Of a stretch of DNA of 64,000 bases, positions 1-8,200 are shown in pieces. The position numbers were made by a program, and so were the translations under genes. This DNA comes from Streptomyces sp. CB01249 (lineage in GTDB: Bacteria; Actinomycetota; Actinomycetes; Streptomycetales; Streptomycetaceae). Below the pieces are notes generated by a model, which did no database searches, was not told where the DNA came from, and saw only the letters and a program-made list of their open reading frames with translations. How positions within the stretch are numbered: position 1 is the first letter of the stretch; each line of letters begins with the position of its first letter. Location of the stretch: contig NZ_LISW01000001.1 of assembly GCF_001905735.1 (NCBI RefSeq), positions 124,001 to 188,000 of the forward strand, given 5' to 3'.

Positions 1-399
1 GTGTTGCCCGGCGTGTCGGGCGTGAGCCCTTGATCGCCGGTATGCCACGGTAGCCCGTACGCAACGCAAAGTGACCGATGGTCACTCCGTGTAGCTGGCC
101 GCCGTGCGATGCCGTGCGCCGCCGGATCGAGTGCCTCCTTCGGCCCCCTCCCGAAGGTTCCGGACGCCCGCTCGGGAGTCCGGCCCCAGGGCTCGCCACA
201 GTACTCCATTCGGGCCATGTGGGTGGACCGCCGCGCCGTCGAAGTTCTCGTGAGGTGCGGGAGTTGGCCTACCCCTCCTGACGCCTCCCGCTCATGATCC
301 GTGTCGTGCTTCACATAATCCACGCAACCGGAACTTTCGGCTTCGCTCACGTGTCCCTAGTTGGTGCATGGTGGGAGAGATGTCAATCAAGGGCTGGAA
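1..399. other. left-edge region without a supported gene
   Basis: I could not support a gene here. The first 33 bases read openly into a TGA and could be the tail of a gene lying left of the window, but too little is visible to name it. Short open frames further in lack a convincing ribosome binding site. The one structured element is the perfect inverted repeat at 70-86, listed separately. Confidence 0.5.
70..86. promoter_or_regulatory. 17-bp perfect inverted repeat, possible regulator site
   Basis: AGTGACC, a 3-nt spacer GAT, then GGTCACT form a perfect inverted repeat. The outer half-sites resemble the tnAC...GTnA arms known for the developmental regulator BldD, but the centre does not match, so the binding protein is unknown. 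No gene start is close by, so the controlled gene is uncertain. Confidence 0.3.
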
Positions 400-1404
400 A
401 TGGTGCAGAAGCCGGAAAGCGACATAGAACCCAAGGAGAGGCGGATCGATCTGAGCCTGCCCCAGGTGGCGGGCAGTGCGGTCGCCGCGGTGGCGGCGGC
501 CGTGGCGGCTTCCCAGCTCGGTGTGTACGGAACCATCGCGGGCGCCGGAGTCATGAGCGTCGTGGCGACCTGCGGCGGCTCGGTCTTCCAGCACTTCTTC
601 CGTCGTACGGGGGAGCAGATCCGCGAGGTCACGGTCCAGGTGAAGCACCCGGACCGCGAGGTGACCGTTTACACCCGCGAGACCGGGGCGCGGCGGCCGG
701 AGCCCTCGCCGCAGGAGACCGTCCTGCTGGGAGCGGTGGACGACGCCACCACGGTGCTGCGCCGGGCGGACCCGCGGCCGGACGAGACGATGCTCCTGCG
801 CCGGGCCGACCCGGACGAGACGACGCTCCTGCGCCGCGTGGAGCCCGACGCGACGACCGTGCTGCGCAGCCCCGCCGCCGGTGCCGGGCGCGACGAGGAG
901 TTCTCCGAGGCGACCACGCACGGCACCCGGCTGCGTGGCTGGAAGCGGTCGGCGATCGGCGCGGCCGTGGTCTTCGCGGTCTCGATGGCCGGCATCACCA
1001 CCTACGAACTGATCTCCGGCGACGACCTGAGCGGCGGCCATGGGACGACCGTGGGCTCCGTCGTACGCGGTGGGCACGGCAGCGGGTCTTCCACGCCCGG
1101 GCCCGCCGAAACCACCGGACCCGGCCAGGACGGGACGAACCCCGGCCGCCAGGACGAGAGCGGCACGGCGACGCCCGGCACCGGCGGCCGGGACGAGGAC
1201 GGCACCGCCCCGCGGCCGGACCGCAGCGGCGCTCCCACCGAAGGGGCGACGCCTTCGCCCACCCCCTCGGACCCGGCGGGCGGCGGCGTCGAGCCCACGC
1301 CCACGCCCACCCCGAGCGCCACGGACGGCGGCGAGAGCGCGACGCCCGACCCGACGGCCACGGACGGCGCTCCGGCGCCCGCGGGCACCGGAGCGGGGGA
1401 GTGA
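400..1404 (+). CDS. membrane protein with repeated T-x-LLR motifs and Pro/Thr/Gly-rich tail
   Basis: Unrecognised protein of 334 residues. A hydrophobic Ala/Gly/Val-rich stretch lies at about residues 22-58. A soluble segment follows in which a unit of the type (D/E)-T-T-(V/L)-L-R-R-x-(D/E)-P recurs about four times (residues 107-157). A likely transmembrane helix lies at about 181-203, and the last 130 residues are Pro/Thr/Gly/Ser-rich and probably extracytoplasmic. The repeated acidic-Thr-Thr-x-Leu-Arg units look like possible phosphothreonine sites, which is inference only. I prefer the ATG at 400; an in-frame TTG at 361 would add 13 residues. It converges on the oxidase gene, leaving only 7 bp between the two stops. 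Function is unknown. Confidence 0.7.
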   Translation: MVQKPESDIEPKERRIDLSLPQVAGSAVAAVAAAVAASQLGVYGTIAGAGVMSVVATCGGSVFQHFFRRTGEQIREVTVQVKHPDREVTVYTRETGARRPEPSPQETVLLGAVDDATTVLRRADPRPDETMLLRRADPDETTLLRRVEPDATTVLRSPAAGAGRDEEFSEATTHGTRLRGWKRSAIGAAVVFAVSMAGITTYELISGDDLSGGHGTTVGSVVRGGHGSGSSTPGPAETTGPGQDGTNPGRQDESGTATPGTGGRDEDGTAPRPDRSGAPTEGATPSPTPSDPAGGGVEPTPTPTPSATDGGESATPDPTATDGAPAPAGTGAGE

Positions 1405-1411
1405 GCCCGGG

Positions 1412-2734
1412 TCAGTCGCCCAGCACCCGGCGCAGGTAGTCGTTGCCGAACAGCCGGTCCGGGTCCAGCCGGTCGCGTACGGCCGTGAACTCGCCGAAAC
1501 GCGGATACACCCCGGAGAGGTACGCGGCGTCCCTGGTGTTGATCTTGCCCCAGTGCGGGCGGCCGCCGTGCGCGGTCATGATCCGCTCCACCGCGGTGAA
1601 GTACGCCTGGTAGGGCGTGCCCCGGTACATGTGGACGGCGATGTACGCGCTCTCCCGGCCCGACGCCGTGGAGAGCGCGATGTCGTCGGCGGGCGCGGTG
1701 CGCACCTCCACCGGGAAGCTGATCCGCAGCGGCGAGCTGTCCACCATCGCCCGGACCTCGCGCAGCGCCTCGACCGCGGCCTCACGCGGCAGTGCGTACT
1801 CCATCTCCACGAACCGCACCCGGCGCGGGCTGGTGAACACCTTGTACGGGATGTCGGTGTACGTACGCGCCGACAGGGCCCGGCTGGAGATCCTGGCGAT
1901 CGAGGGGATCGTGGCGGGTACGGCCCGGCCGAGCGCGCAGGCGACCTGGAAGACGCCGTTGGACAGCAGCTCGTCCTCGACCCAGCCGCTGACCTTGCCG
2001 GGCGGGGCGGCGGGACCGGCGCTGCGGTTGTTGCGCTTGGTGTTGCAGTTCCCGGTGTGCGGGAACCAGTAGAACTCGAAGTGCTCGTTCTCGGTCACGA
2101 GCTGATCGAAGTCGGCCGTCACCCGGTCGAAGCTCATCGGCTCCTCGCGGGCGGTCAGCAGGAAGACCGGCTCCACGGCGAAGGTGATCGCGGTGATGAC
2201 GCCCAGCGCGCCGAGCCCGATCCGCGCCACCGCGAACACATCGGCGTTCTCGGTCTCCGAGCAGGTCAGCACCGTGCCGTCCGCGGTGACCAGCTCCAGG
2301 GCGCGTATCTGCGCGGATATGGACGCCGAGTCACGGCCGGTGCCGTGCGTGCCGGTGGAGGTGGCTCCGGCGACCGTCTGCTCCATGATGTCGCCCATGT
2401 TGGTGAGCGAGAGGCCCTCGCGGGCCAGCGCCGTGTTCAGGCGCTTGAGCGGGGTGCCCGCCTCGACGGTCACCGTCATCGCCTTGCGGTCGATCTCGCG
2501 GATGCCGGTCAGCAGATCGGGCCGGATCAGCAGCCCGTCGGTGGCCGCGGTCGCGGTGAACGAGTGGCCGGTGCCGACCGGCTTCACCCGCAGCCCGTCC
2601 TCGGACGCCCTGCGCAGCGCCTCGGCCAGCTCGTCCACGGAGGCGGGAGACACGGTCCGGGCCGGCCGCGCGGTGACGGTCCCCGCCCAGTTGCGCCACG
2701 GGCCCGTCGCCGTCCGTGCGTAGGTCTCGGTCAT
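1412..2734 (-). CDS. FAD-linked sugar-lactone oxidase (D-arabinono-1,4-lactone oxidase family)
   Basis: Probable flavoprotein oxidase of the D-arabinonolactone/L-gulonolactone oxidase family, 440 residues. The N-terminal half is an FAD-binding type 4 (PCMH) domain: the segment PVGTGHSFT is the usual flavin-binding region, followed by the GTHGTG-type stretch. The C-terminal ALO domain carries HWGK at residues 394-397, equivalent to the HWxK signature of aldonolactone oxidases. The start at 2734 begins MTETYART, just after a GGGCGCGGGGAAG run that can serve as a ribosome binding site; an upstream in-frame start would add 21 residues of low-complexity sequence. The exact substrate (aldonolactone or alditol) cannot be told. 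No linked pathway genes are present. Confidence 0.85.
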   Translation of the reverse strand: MTETYARTATGPWRNWAGTVTARPARTVSPASVDELAEALRRASEDGLRVKPVGTGHSFTATAATDGLLIRPDLLTGIREIDRKAMTVTVEAGTPLKRLNTALAREGLSLTNMGDIMEQTVAGATSTGTHGTGRDSASISAQIRALELVTADGTVLTCSETENADVFAVARIGLGALGVITAITFAVEPVFLLTAREEPMSFDRVTADFDQLVTENEHFEFYWFPHTGNCNTKRNNRSAGPAAPPGKVSGWVEDELLSNGVFQVACALGRAVPATIPSIARISSRALSARTYTDIPYKVFTSPRRVRFVEMEYALPREAAVEALREVRAMVDSSPLRISFPVEVRTAPADDIALSTASGRESAYIAVHMYRGTPYQAYFTAVERIMTAHGGRPHWGKINTRDAAYLSGVYPRFGEFTAVRDRLDPDRLFGNDYLRRVLGD

Positions 2735-2941
2735 CTTCCCCGCGCCCTTCCCTAGGAACCGGCCCACCCAGCCGGCGCTTTCCCGGCCGGAAACCACGGG
2801 TTACCGGCCGGTTGGAGGGGGATCATACTCACGGCTCCCGCATATGCATCCACCCCTCCCGCCACCCCGTGCGGGGACCGGAAGTGCCCGCTCCGGACGT
2901 CGGTGCCACCCCGCCCCCGCGCGGGTGGCAGGATCGACGCC

Positions 2942-4069
2942 ATGTCCGATCTGCGCGATCCCGCCCCCTACGACGCCCTGCTGCTGCTCTCCTTCGGTGG
3001 CCCCGAAGGCCCGGACGACGTGGTCCCGTTCCTCGCGAACGTGACCCGCGGCCGGGGCATCCCCGAGGAACGGCTCAAGGAGGTCGGCAAGCACTACTTC
3101 CTGTTCGGGGGCGTCAGCCCGATCAACGCCCAGAACAGGGCCCTCCTCGACGCGCTGCGCAAGGACTTCTCCGAGCACGGGCTGGACCTGCCCGTGTACT
3201 GGGGCAACCGCAACTGGGCCCCGTACCTCACCGACACCCTGCGCGAGATGGCCGCCGACGGCCACCGCCGCATCGCCGTCCTGGCGACCAGCGCCTACGC
3301 CTCGTACTCCGGCTGCCGGCAGTACCGCGAGAACCTCGCCGAGTCGCTGGCCGCCCTGGAGGCCGAGGGTCTTCCCGTGCCGCGCGTGGACAAACTCCGG
3401 CACTACTTCAATCACCCCGGCTTCGTGGAGCCCATGGTCGAGGGCGTTCTCGCCTCGCTGGCGGACCTGCCCGACGCGGTGCGCCCCGGCGCGCACCTGG
3501 CCTTCACCACGCACTCCATCCCGACCACGGCGGCCGACACCTCGGGCCCCGCGGAGGCGCACGGGGACGGCGGCGCCTATGTCGCCGAGCACCTCGACGT
3601 GGCCCGGCTGATCGTGGACGCGGTGCGCGAGCGGACCGGCACGGCGTACCCCTGGCGGCTGGTCTACCAGTCGCGCAGCGGCGCGCCGCACATCCCGTGG
3701 CTGGAGCCCGACATCTGCGACCACCTCGAAGCGCTCCACGGCGAGGGCGTCCCCGCCGTCGTGATGGCGCCCATCGGCTTCGTCTCGGACCACATGGAGG
3801 TCCTGTACGACCTCGACACCGAGGCCACCGCGAAGGCCGCCGAGCTGGGCCTGCCGGTACGCCGCTCCGCGACGGTCGGCGCCGATCCCCGGTTCGCCGC
3901 CGCCGTGCGCGAGCTCGTCCTGGAACGGGCCGCCGCCGAGCGGGGCCGCGCGCCGCAGCGGTGCGCCCTCGGGACGCTCGGCGCGAGCCACGACCTCTGC
4001 CCGGTGGGCTGCTGCCCGGCCCGGGCGCCCAAGCCCGCCGCCGCGGGGGCCGACAGCCCCTACGCGTAA
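2942..4069 (+). CDS. hemH: coproporphyrin III ferrochelatase
   Basis: Inserts iron into coproporphyrin III in the coproporphyrin-dependent haem pathway of Gram-positive bacteria (also called cpfC); cytoplasmic or membrane-associated. The 375-residue length fits the family. H191 in THSIP is the metal-ligand histidine, and the [10 protein letters not shown] segment carries the conserved glutamate of the active site. C341, C353, C357 and C358 near the C-terminus match the cysteine pattern that holds a [2Fe-2S] cluster in actinobacterial ferrochelatases. The ATG at 2942 begins [11 protein letters not shown], which aligns with the usual N-terminus; the longer reading upstream looks non-coding. No other haem genes are beside it, and the following phosphatase gene starts 48 bp downstream on the same strand. 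Confidence 0.95.
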   Translation: MSDLRDPAPYDALLLLSFGGPEGPDDVVPFLANVTRGRGIPEERLKEVGKHYFLFGGVSPINAQNRALLDALRKDFSEHGLDLPVYWGNRNWAPYLTDTLREMAADGHRRIAVLATSAYASYSGCRQYRENLAESLAALEAEGLPVPRVDKLRHYFNHPGFVEPMVEGVLASLADLPDAVRPGAHLAFTTHSIPTTAADTSGPAEAHGDGGAYVAEHLDVARLIVDAVRERTGTAYPWRLVYQSRSGAPHIPWLEPDICDHLEALHGEGVPAVVMAPIGFVSDHMEVLYDLDTEATAKAAELGLPVRRSATVGADPRFAAAVRELVLERAAAERGRAPQRCALGTLGASHDLCPVGCCPARAPKPAAAGADSPYA

Positions 4070-4117
4070 GCCCTCGCTCTTCCCTGTCCACCCCTTCTCA
4101 ACCTCTTAGGGAACGCC

Positions 4118-4948
4118 GTGACCCGAGTCGAACACTCAGTGGAGACCCTGCTCGAACTCGCCCAGGAAGCCGCGGAACTCGCCGGCCGGCTGCTGCGCGA
4201 CGGGCGTCCGGCGGGACTGGGCGTGGCCGCGACCAAGTCCAGCCCGGTCGACGTCGTCACCGAGATGGACCTTGCCGCCGAAAAGCTGATCACCGAGTTC
4301 CTGATCGACTTCCGCCCCCTCGACGGCTACCTCGGCGAGGAGGGCGGTACGACCTCCGAGGGCGTCAGCGGCGTGCGCTGGGTGATCGACCCGCTCGACG
4401 GCACCGTGAACTATCTCTACGGACTCCCGTCCTGGGCCGTCTCCATCGGCATCGAGATGTACGGCGAGCGGGTCGCCGGTGTGGTGGAGGTCCCGATGCG
4501 CGGCGAGACGTACTTCGCGCAGCGCGGCCACGGGGCCTTCGTCACGGGCGGCGCGTACGGCGACCGGCCCGTCCGGCTGCGGTGCCGGGAGACCGCCCCG
4601 CTCTCCGAGGCGCTGGTGGCCACCGGCTTCAACTACGTCGCCGAGGTCCGCGCCCACCAGGCCGAGGTGGCGCGCGACCTCATCCCGCAGGTCCGGGACA
4701 TCCGGCGCGGCGGCTCCGCGGCGATCGACCTCTGCGACGTGGCCGCCGGCCGGCTCGACGGCTACTACGAGCGCGGGCTGCACCCCTGGGACCTGGCCGC
4801 GGGCGACATCATCGCCCGGGAGGCCGGTGCCCTCACCGGCGGGCGCCCGGGCAGGCCGGCCGACGGCGAGCTGACCGTCGCCGCGTCCCCCGGTGTCTTC
4901 GAACCGCTCCAGGCCCTCCTGGACGGGCTGGGCGCCTGGCACGACTGA
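4118..4948 (+). CDS. inositol monophosphatase family protein
   Basis: Mg-dependent sugar/inositol phosphate phosphatase of the IMPase/SuhB fold, 276 residues. The metal-binding motifs are complete: GEEGG at about 73-77, the IDPLDGT signature at 90-96 with D91 and D94, and the C-terminal HPWDLAAGDII motif. The GTG at 4118 follows an AGGGAAC sequence at suitable spacing. It may be co-transcribed with hemH (48-bp gap). The true substrate (inositol-1-phosphate, histidinol phosphate or a NADP-like nucleotide) cannot be decided from sequence. A strong terminator follows at 4981. Confidence 0.9.
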   Translation: MTRVEHSVETLLELAQEAAELAGRLLRDGRPAGLGVAATKSSPVDVVTEMDLAAEKLITEFLIDFRPLDGYLGEEGGTTSEGVSGVRWVIDPLDGTVNYLYGLPSWAVSIGIEMYGERVAGVVEVPMRGETYFAQRGHGAFVTGGAYGDRPVRLRCRETAPLSEALVATGFNYVAEVRAHQAEVARDLIPQVRDIRRGGSAAIDLCDVAAGRLDGYYERGLHPWDLAAGDIIAREAGALTGGRPGRPADGELTVAASPGVFEPLQALLDGLGAWHD

Positions 4949-4980
4949 TACGGGGCGTCGAACCCGTACCGGGGCAGCAG

Positions 4981-5020
4981 AAAGGCCCCGCAGCCGCTGT
5001 ACGGCGGCTGCGGGGCCTTT
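4981..5020. terminator. bidirectional intrinsic terminator
   Basis: A 17-bp perfect stem (4981-4997 with 5004-5020) and a 6-nt loop, with A-rich and T-rich ends. It lies between the phosphatase gene and the convergent small gene, so it can serve both strands. Confidence 0.9.
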
Positions 5021-5035
5021 CGCCCATAGCGACGG

Positions 5036-5212
5036 TCAGGCGTTCGTCGTCGTGCTGATCCGCACACCGTGCTCGGCGGCGAGACGACGGAGGTCGTCCA
5101 GCTCGCTCTGCTCGACGTCCGCGAGGAAGTCGTCGCCCGTCTCGCGGGCCTTCGTGAGGTCGTCCTCGGTCGTCTTGATGCGTTGCAGCAGACCTGCGGT
5201 GAAAGCGTCCAT
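5036..5212 (-). CDS. small helical acidic protein of unknown function
   Basis: Fifty-eight residues starting MDAFTAGLLQ, rich in Asp/Glu/Leu/Arg, and predicted largely helical, possibly a short coiled coil. The ATG at 5212 follows GAGGGGCGC at good spacing, so I reject the longer reading starting at 5332. It resembles small conserved Streptomyces proteins found beside cutRS, but I know of no function. It is transcribed divergently from cutR and ends at the bidirectional terminator. Confidence 0.75.
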   Translation of the reverse strand: MDAFTAGLLQRIKTTEDDLTKARETGDDFLADVEQSELDDLRRLAAEHGVRISTTTNA

Positions 5213-5596
5213 GAAGCGCCCCCTCATCGTGGGTCGGTGGCACGGGGGTGTGCCCGGGTTTCCCTCCGCCGAGGCGGTAGGGCGGGTGATCACGCACTCT
5301 CCGGGGGACGGAGGGGCCTGTGACAACGCCACATGGGAAGACGTGATCGGCGGGTGTGAATGCGTACTCCCCCGCCTGAAGCTCAGAGAAACCTCAACTG
5401 GCCCGGAAATCCCGTAGCTTCCCCGAAGCCGCAGGTCGGGGCGGGACGTCTTACCGCCGGTTTATGCGGGTTACGGGCAGGATGGAGCCGCACAAGTGTG
5501 CCGGGGCCGTGCCCGCGGCGCGGGCGGCCGGGCCGTCCCGGGCGCCCGGCGCCCCGTGGTGCAGACCGCTTGCGAAGTTCTAGGGAAGGAAGCGCC
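5213..5596. promoter_or_regulatory. divergent intergenic region upstream of cutRS
   Basis: This 384-bp stretch separates the small minus-strand gene from cutR and must hold both promoters. I found no clear gene in it. The cutR ribosome binding site is the AAGGAAG just before 5597. I cannot assign a CutR operator. Confidence 0.4.
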
Positions 5597-6250
5597 GTGC
5601 GCGTACTCGTCGTGGAGGACGAGCAGCTGCTCGCCGATGCGGTGGCCACCGGATTGCGCCGTGAGGCCATGGCCGTCGATGTCGTGTACGACGGGGCCGC
5701 GGCGGTGGAGCGCATCGAGGTCAACGACTACGACGTCGTGGTGCTCGACCGCGATCTCCCCGTGGTCCACGGCGACGACGTCTGCCGCCGGATCGTGGAG
5801 CTCGGGATGCCCACCCGGGTCCTCATGCTCACCGCGTCCGGGGACGTCAGCGACCGGGTGGAGGGCCTGGAGCTCGGCGCCGACGACTATCTGCCCAAGC
5901 CCTTCGCGTTCAGCGAGCTGACCGCCCGGGTCCGGGCCCTCGGCCGGCGGACCACCGTCGCCCTGCCGCCCGTCCTGGAGCGGGCCGGGATCAAGCTGGA
6001 CCCCAACCGCCGGGAGGTGTTCCGGGGCGGCCAGGAGGTCCAGCTCGCGCCCAAGGAGTTCGCCGTCCTGGAGGTCCTGATGCGCAGCGAGGGCGCCGTC
6101 GTCTCGGCGGAGCAGCTGCTGGAGAAGGCCTGGGACGAGAACACCGACCCGTTCACCAACGTCGTCCGGGTGACCGTCATGACCCTGCGCCGCAAGCTCG
6201 GTGAGCCGCCCGTGATCGTCACGGTGCCCGGCTCCGGCTACCGGATCTGA
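5597..6250 (+). CDS. cutR: response regulator CutR
   Basis: OmpR/PhoB-type response regulator of the CutRS two-component system, which in Streptomyces has been linked to envelope/secretion-stress control and antibiotic output. It has 217 residues, the known CutR length. The receiver domain begins MRVLVVEDE, with the phospho-acceptor D51 in VVVLDRDLP and the KPF lysine near residue 100. The C-terminal winged-helix domain runs to the end (VTVPGSGYRI). The GTG at 5597 has AAGGAAG upstream; the open frame extending back to 5360 lacks any such signal. Its stop overlaps the cutS start by one base (TGATG), so the pair is translationally coupled. Confidence 0.93.
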   Translation: MRVLVVEDEQLLADAVATGLRREAMAVDVVYDGAAAVERIEVNDYDVVVLDRDLPVVHGDDVCRRIVELGMPTRVLMLTASGDVSDRVEGLELGADDYLPKPFAFSELTARVRALGRRTTVALPPVLERAGIKLDPNRREVFRGGQEVQLAPKEFAVLEVLMRSEGAVVSAEQLLEKAWDENTDPFTNVVRVTVMTLRRKLGEPPVIVTVPGSGYRI

Positions 6251-7485
6251 TGCCCGTGCCCGCCGCCCCGCCGCCCGCACCCCCCAAGCCCACCTGGGAG
6301 CCGAAGCAGCAGGAGCCCTCGTACCCCTGGCTGCGTCCGACGATTCGGATACGGCTCACGCTGCTGTACGGCGGCATGTTCCTGATCGCGGGCATCCTGC
6401 TGCTGTCGATCATCTACATGCTGGCGGCGCAGGCCCTGCACGTGGGCAGCGAGCTGCCTTTCAAGGTCGTCGACGGCTACATGTCCAGCAAGGTCTGCAA
6501 CCTCCTGGAGCACGGCAACTCGCCGAGCGCGGTCAACGCCGCGATGAACTCCTGCGTGAATCACCAGCGCCAGCAGGCCCTGGACACGCTGCTGAACCGG
6601 TCGCTGCTGGCCCTGGTGGGGCTCAGCATCATCGCCTTCGCCTTCGGCTACGGCATGGCGGGCCGGGTGCTCTCGCCGCTGGGCCGGATCACCCGCATCG
6701 CCCGCCGGGTGGCCGGGACCGACCTGTCCAGGCGCATCGAGCTGGACGGGCCGGACGACGAGCTCAAGGAGCTGTCCGACACCTTCGACGACATGCTGGA
6801 CCGGCTGGAGCGGGCCTTCACCGCGCAGCAGCGGTTCGTCGGCAACGCCTCGCACGAGCTGCGCACGCCGCTGGCCATCAACCGCACGCTGCTGGAGGTC
6901 CACCTCTCCGACCCGGAGGCCCCGCCCGAGCTCCAGCAGCTGGGCAAGACGCTGCTGGCCACCAACGAGCGCAGCGAGCAGCTGGTGGAGGGCCTGCTGC
7001 TGCTGGCCCGCAGCGACAACCAGATCATCGAGCGCAAACCCGTCGACCTCGCCGAGGTCGCCTCGCGCGCCATGGACCAGGCGCGCGGCGAGGCCGAGGC
7101 CAAGGGCGTGGAGATGCGCGTGGAGCTGGCCGAGGCCGTCGTCCAGGGCAACGGCGTCCTGCTGGAGCGCATCGCGCTGAACCTCGTACAGAACGCCGTC
7201 CGCTACAACGTCCCGGAGGGCGGCTGGGTCGACGTGAGCACGGAGCTGCTGCCCGGCCAGGCGGTGCTCGTCGTCTCGAACACGGGGCCGGTGGTCCCGG
7301 CGTACGAGATCGACAACCTCTTCGAGCCGTTCAGGCGGCTGCGTACGGAGCGGACGGGCAGCGACAAGGGGGTCGGGCTCGGTCTGTCGATCGCGCGGTC
7401 CGTCGCCCGCGCCCACGGCGGCCGTATCATCGCCGAGCCCCGCGAAGGCGGTGGTCTTGTGATGCGCGTCTCACTGCCGGTCTGA
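6250..7485 (+). CDS. cutS: sensor histidine kinase CutS
   Basis: Membrane sensor kinase that phosphorylates CutR, 411 residues. A Pro-rich cytoplasmic N-terminus leads to TM1 (about 38-60), an extracytoplasmic loop (about 61-118), TM2 (about 119-138), a HAMP domain, a HisKA domain with H202 in ASHELRTPLA, and a HATPase_c domain with the N-box NLVQNAVRYN and the GxGLGLSI G-box. The outside loop holds exactly two cysteines, C83 and C102; a conserved cysteine pair in this loop has been proposed as the redox/disulfide sensor of CutS. It overlaps cutR by one base. A 405-bp non-coding stretch follows. Confidence 0.93.
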   Translation: MPVPAAPPPAPPKPTWEPKQQEPSYPWLRPTIRIRLTLLYGGMFLIAGILLLSIIYMLAAQALHVGSELPFKVVDGYMSSKVCNLLEHGNSPSAVNAAMNSCVNHQRQQALDTLLNRSLLALVGLSIIAFAFGYGMAGRVLSPLGRITRIARRVAGTDLSRRIELDGPDDELKELSDTFDDMLDRLERAFTAQQRFVGNASHELRTPLAINRTLLEVHLSDPEAPPELQQLGKTLLATNERSEQLVEGLLLLARSDNQIIERKPVDLAEVASRAMDQARGEAEAKGVEMRVELAEAVVQGNGVLLERIALNLVQNAVRYNVPEGGWVDVSTELLPGQAVLVVSNTGPVVPAYEIDNLFEPFRRLRTERTGSDKGVGLGLSIARSVARAHGGRIIAEPREGGGLVMRVSLPV

Positions 7486-7569
7486 CCGGCCCGAGAGGAG
7501 CTTTGCGCACCGATTATTTTTTGTTCGCTTTGAGCGGAATTTTCGGGACCTGATCCCGAAGAGACCGTG

Positions 7570-7583
7570 TGTGATCGATCACA
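7570..7583. promoter_or_regulatory. 14-bp perfect palindrome TGTGATCGATCACA
   Basis: A perfect palindrome with TGTGA and TCACA arms separated by 4 bp. The arms resemble CRP/FNR-family half-sites, but the usual CRP spacing is 6 bp. It lies 85 bp after the cutS stop and 307 bp before the next start, so its target is unclear. Confidence 0.4.
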
Positions 7584-7631
7584 GGAGCGAATATCTCCCT
7601 GTCCACGCTCCGTGACCAGGGAACTCACCGG

Positions 7632-7654
7632 AAACCCGGCGAATCGCCGGGTTT
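7632..7654. terminator. hairpin after cutS
   Basis: A 10-bp stem AAACCCGGCG/CGCCGGGTTT with a 3-nt loop, followed by a short T run. It is probably the cutRS terminator, although it lies 147 bp beyond the stop. Confidence 0.6.
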
Positions 7655-7890
7655 TCGGGGGCAGGCATGACGGGAAGTACACGGGGTGGCGCCGGTAAAG
7701 GGCGCCGCCGGGACCGTGTACGGTCCCCATCGCCACCCAAGCTGATCACTCCCGAGCGGTCCTTTTGGGTGTCGATTGAGTAACAGACCTTGATGTGAGG
7801 CAAAATCTCCGCCTCAGGTCGGGCACAAGTCCGGCCTCTCACGCGTTACGAGCGCTGAGACACCGCAGACACCCAGAGGGGGAGAGCGAC

Positions 7891-8187
7891 ATGGCAACGG
7901 ATTACGACACCCCACGCAAGACCGACGACGACGTCGATCAGGACAGCCTTGAAGAGCTGAAGGCGCGCCGGAGCGACAAGACGGCATCCGCCGTCGACGT
8001 CGACGAGTTCGACGCGGCCGAGGGCCTTGAGCTGCCCGGCGCAGACCTGTCCAACGAGGAGCTGGCCGTACGGGTCCTGCCCAAGCAGGCCGACGAGTTC
8101 ACCTGCATGAGCTGCTTCCTCGTGCACCACCGCAGTCAGCTGGCCCGCGAGAAGAACGGCCAGCCGATCTGCCGCGACTGCGACTGA
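7891..8187 (+). CDS. DUF4193 family small zinc-ribbon protein
   Basis: A 98-residue acidic protein with two C-terminal CxxC pairs (CMSC and CRDC, about residues 71-97) that probably bind one zinc ion. The N-terminal two thirds are highly charged. It matches the actinobacterial DUF4193 family, conserved but of unknown function. The ATG at 7891 has a strong GGGGGAGAG ribosome binding site seven bases upstream, so the frame extension back to 7795 is rejected. The next gene begins 13 bp after its stop. Confidence 0.88.
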   Translation: MATDYDTPRKTDDDVDQDSLEELKARRSDKTASAVDVDEFDAAEGLELPGADLSNEELAVRVLPKQADEFTCMSCFLVHHRSQLAREKNGQPICRDCD

Positions 8188-8200
8188 GATCCGGTCGGCC

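Larger units (their letters stand above)
7486..7890. promoter_or_regulatory. intergenic region upstream of the DUF4193 gene
   Basis: About 400 bp without a supported gene. It contains a T-rich run near 7508-7522, a perfect 14-bp palindrome at 7570-7583, a terminator-like hairpin at 7632-7654, and a 6-bp inverted repeat TGAGGC/GCCTCA (7796-7801 with 7811-7816). The promoter of the downstream gene should lie between the hairpin and 7890, but I cannot place it firmly. Confidence 0.5.
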
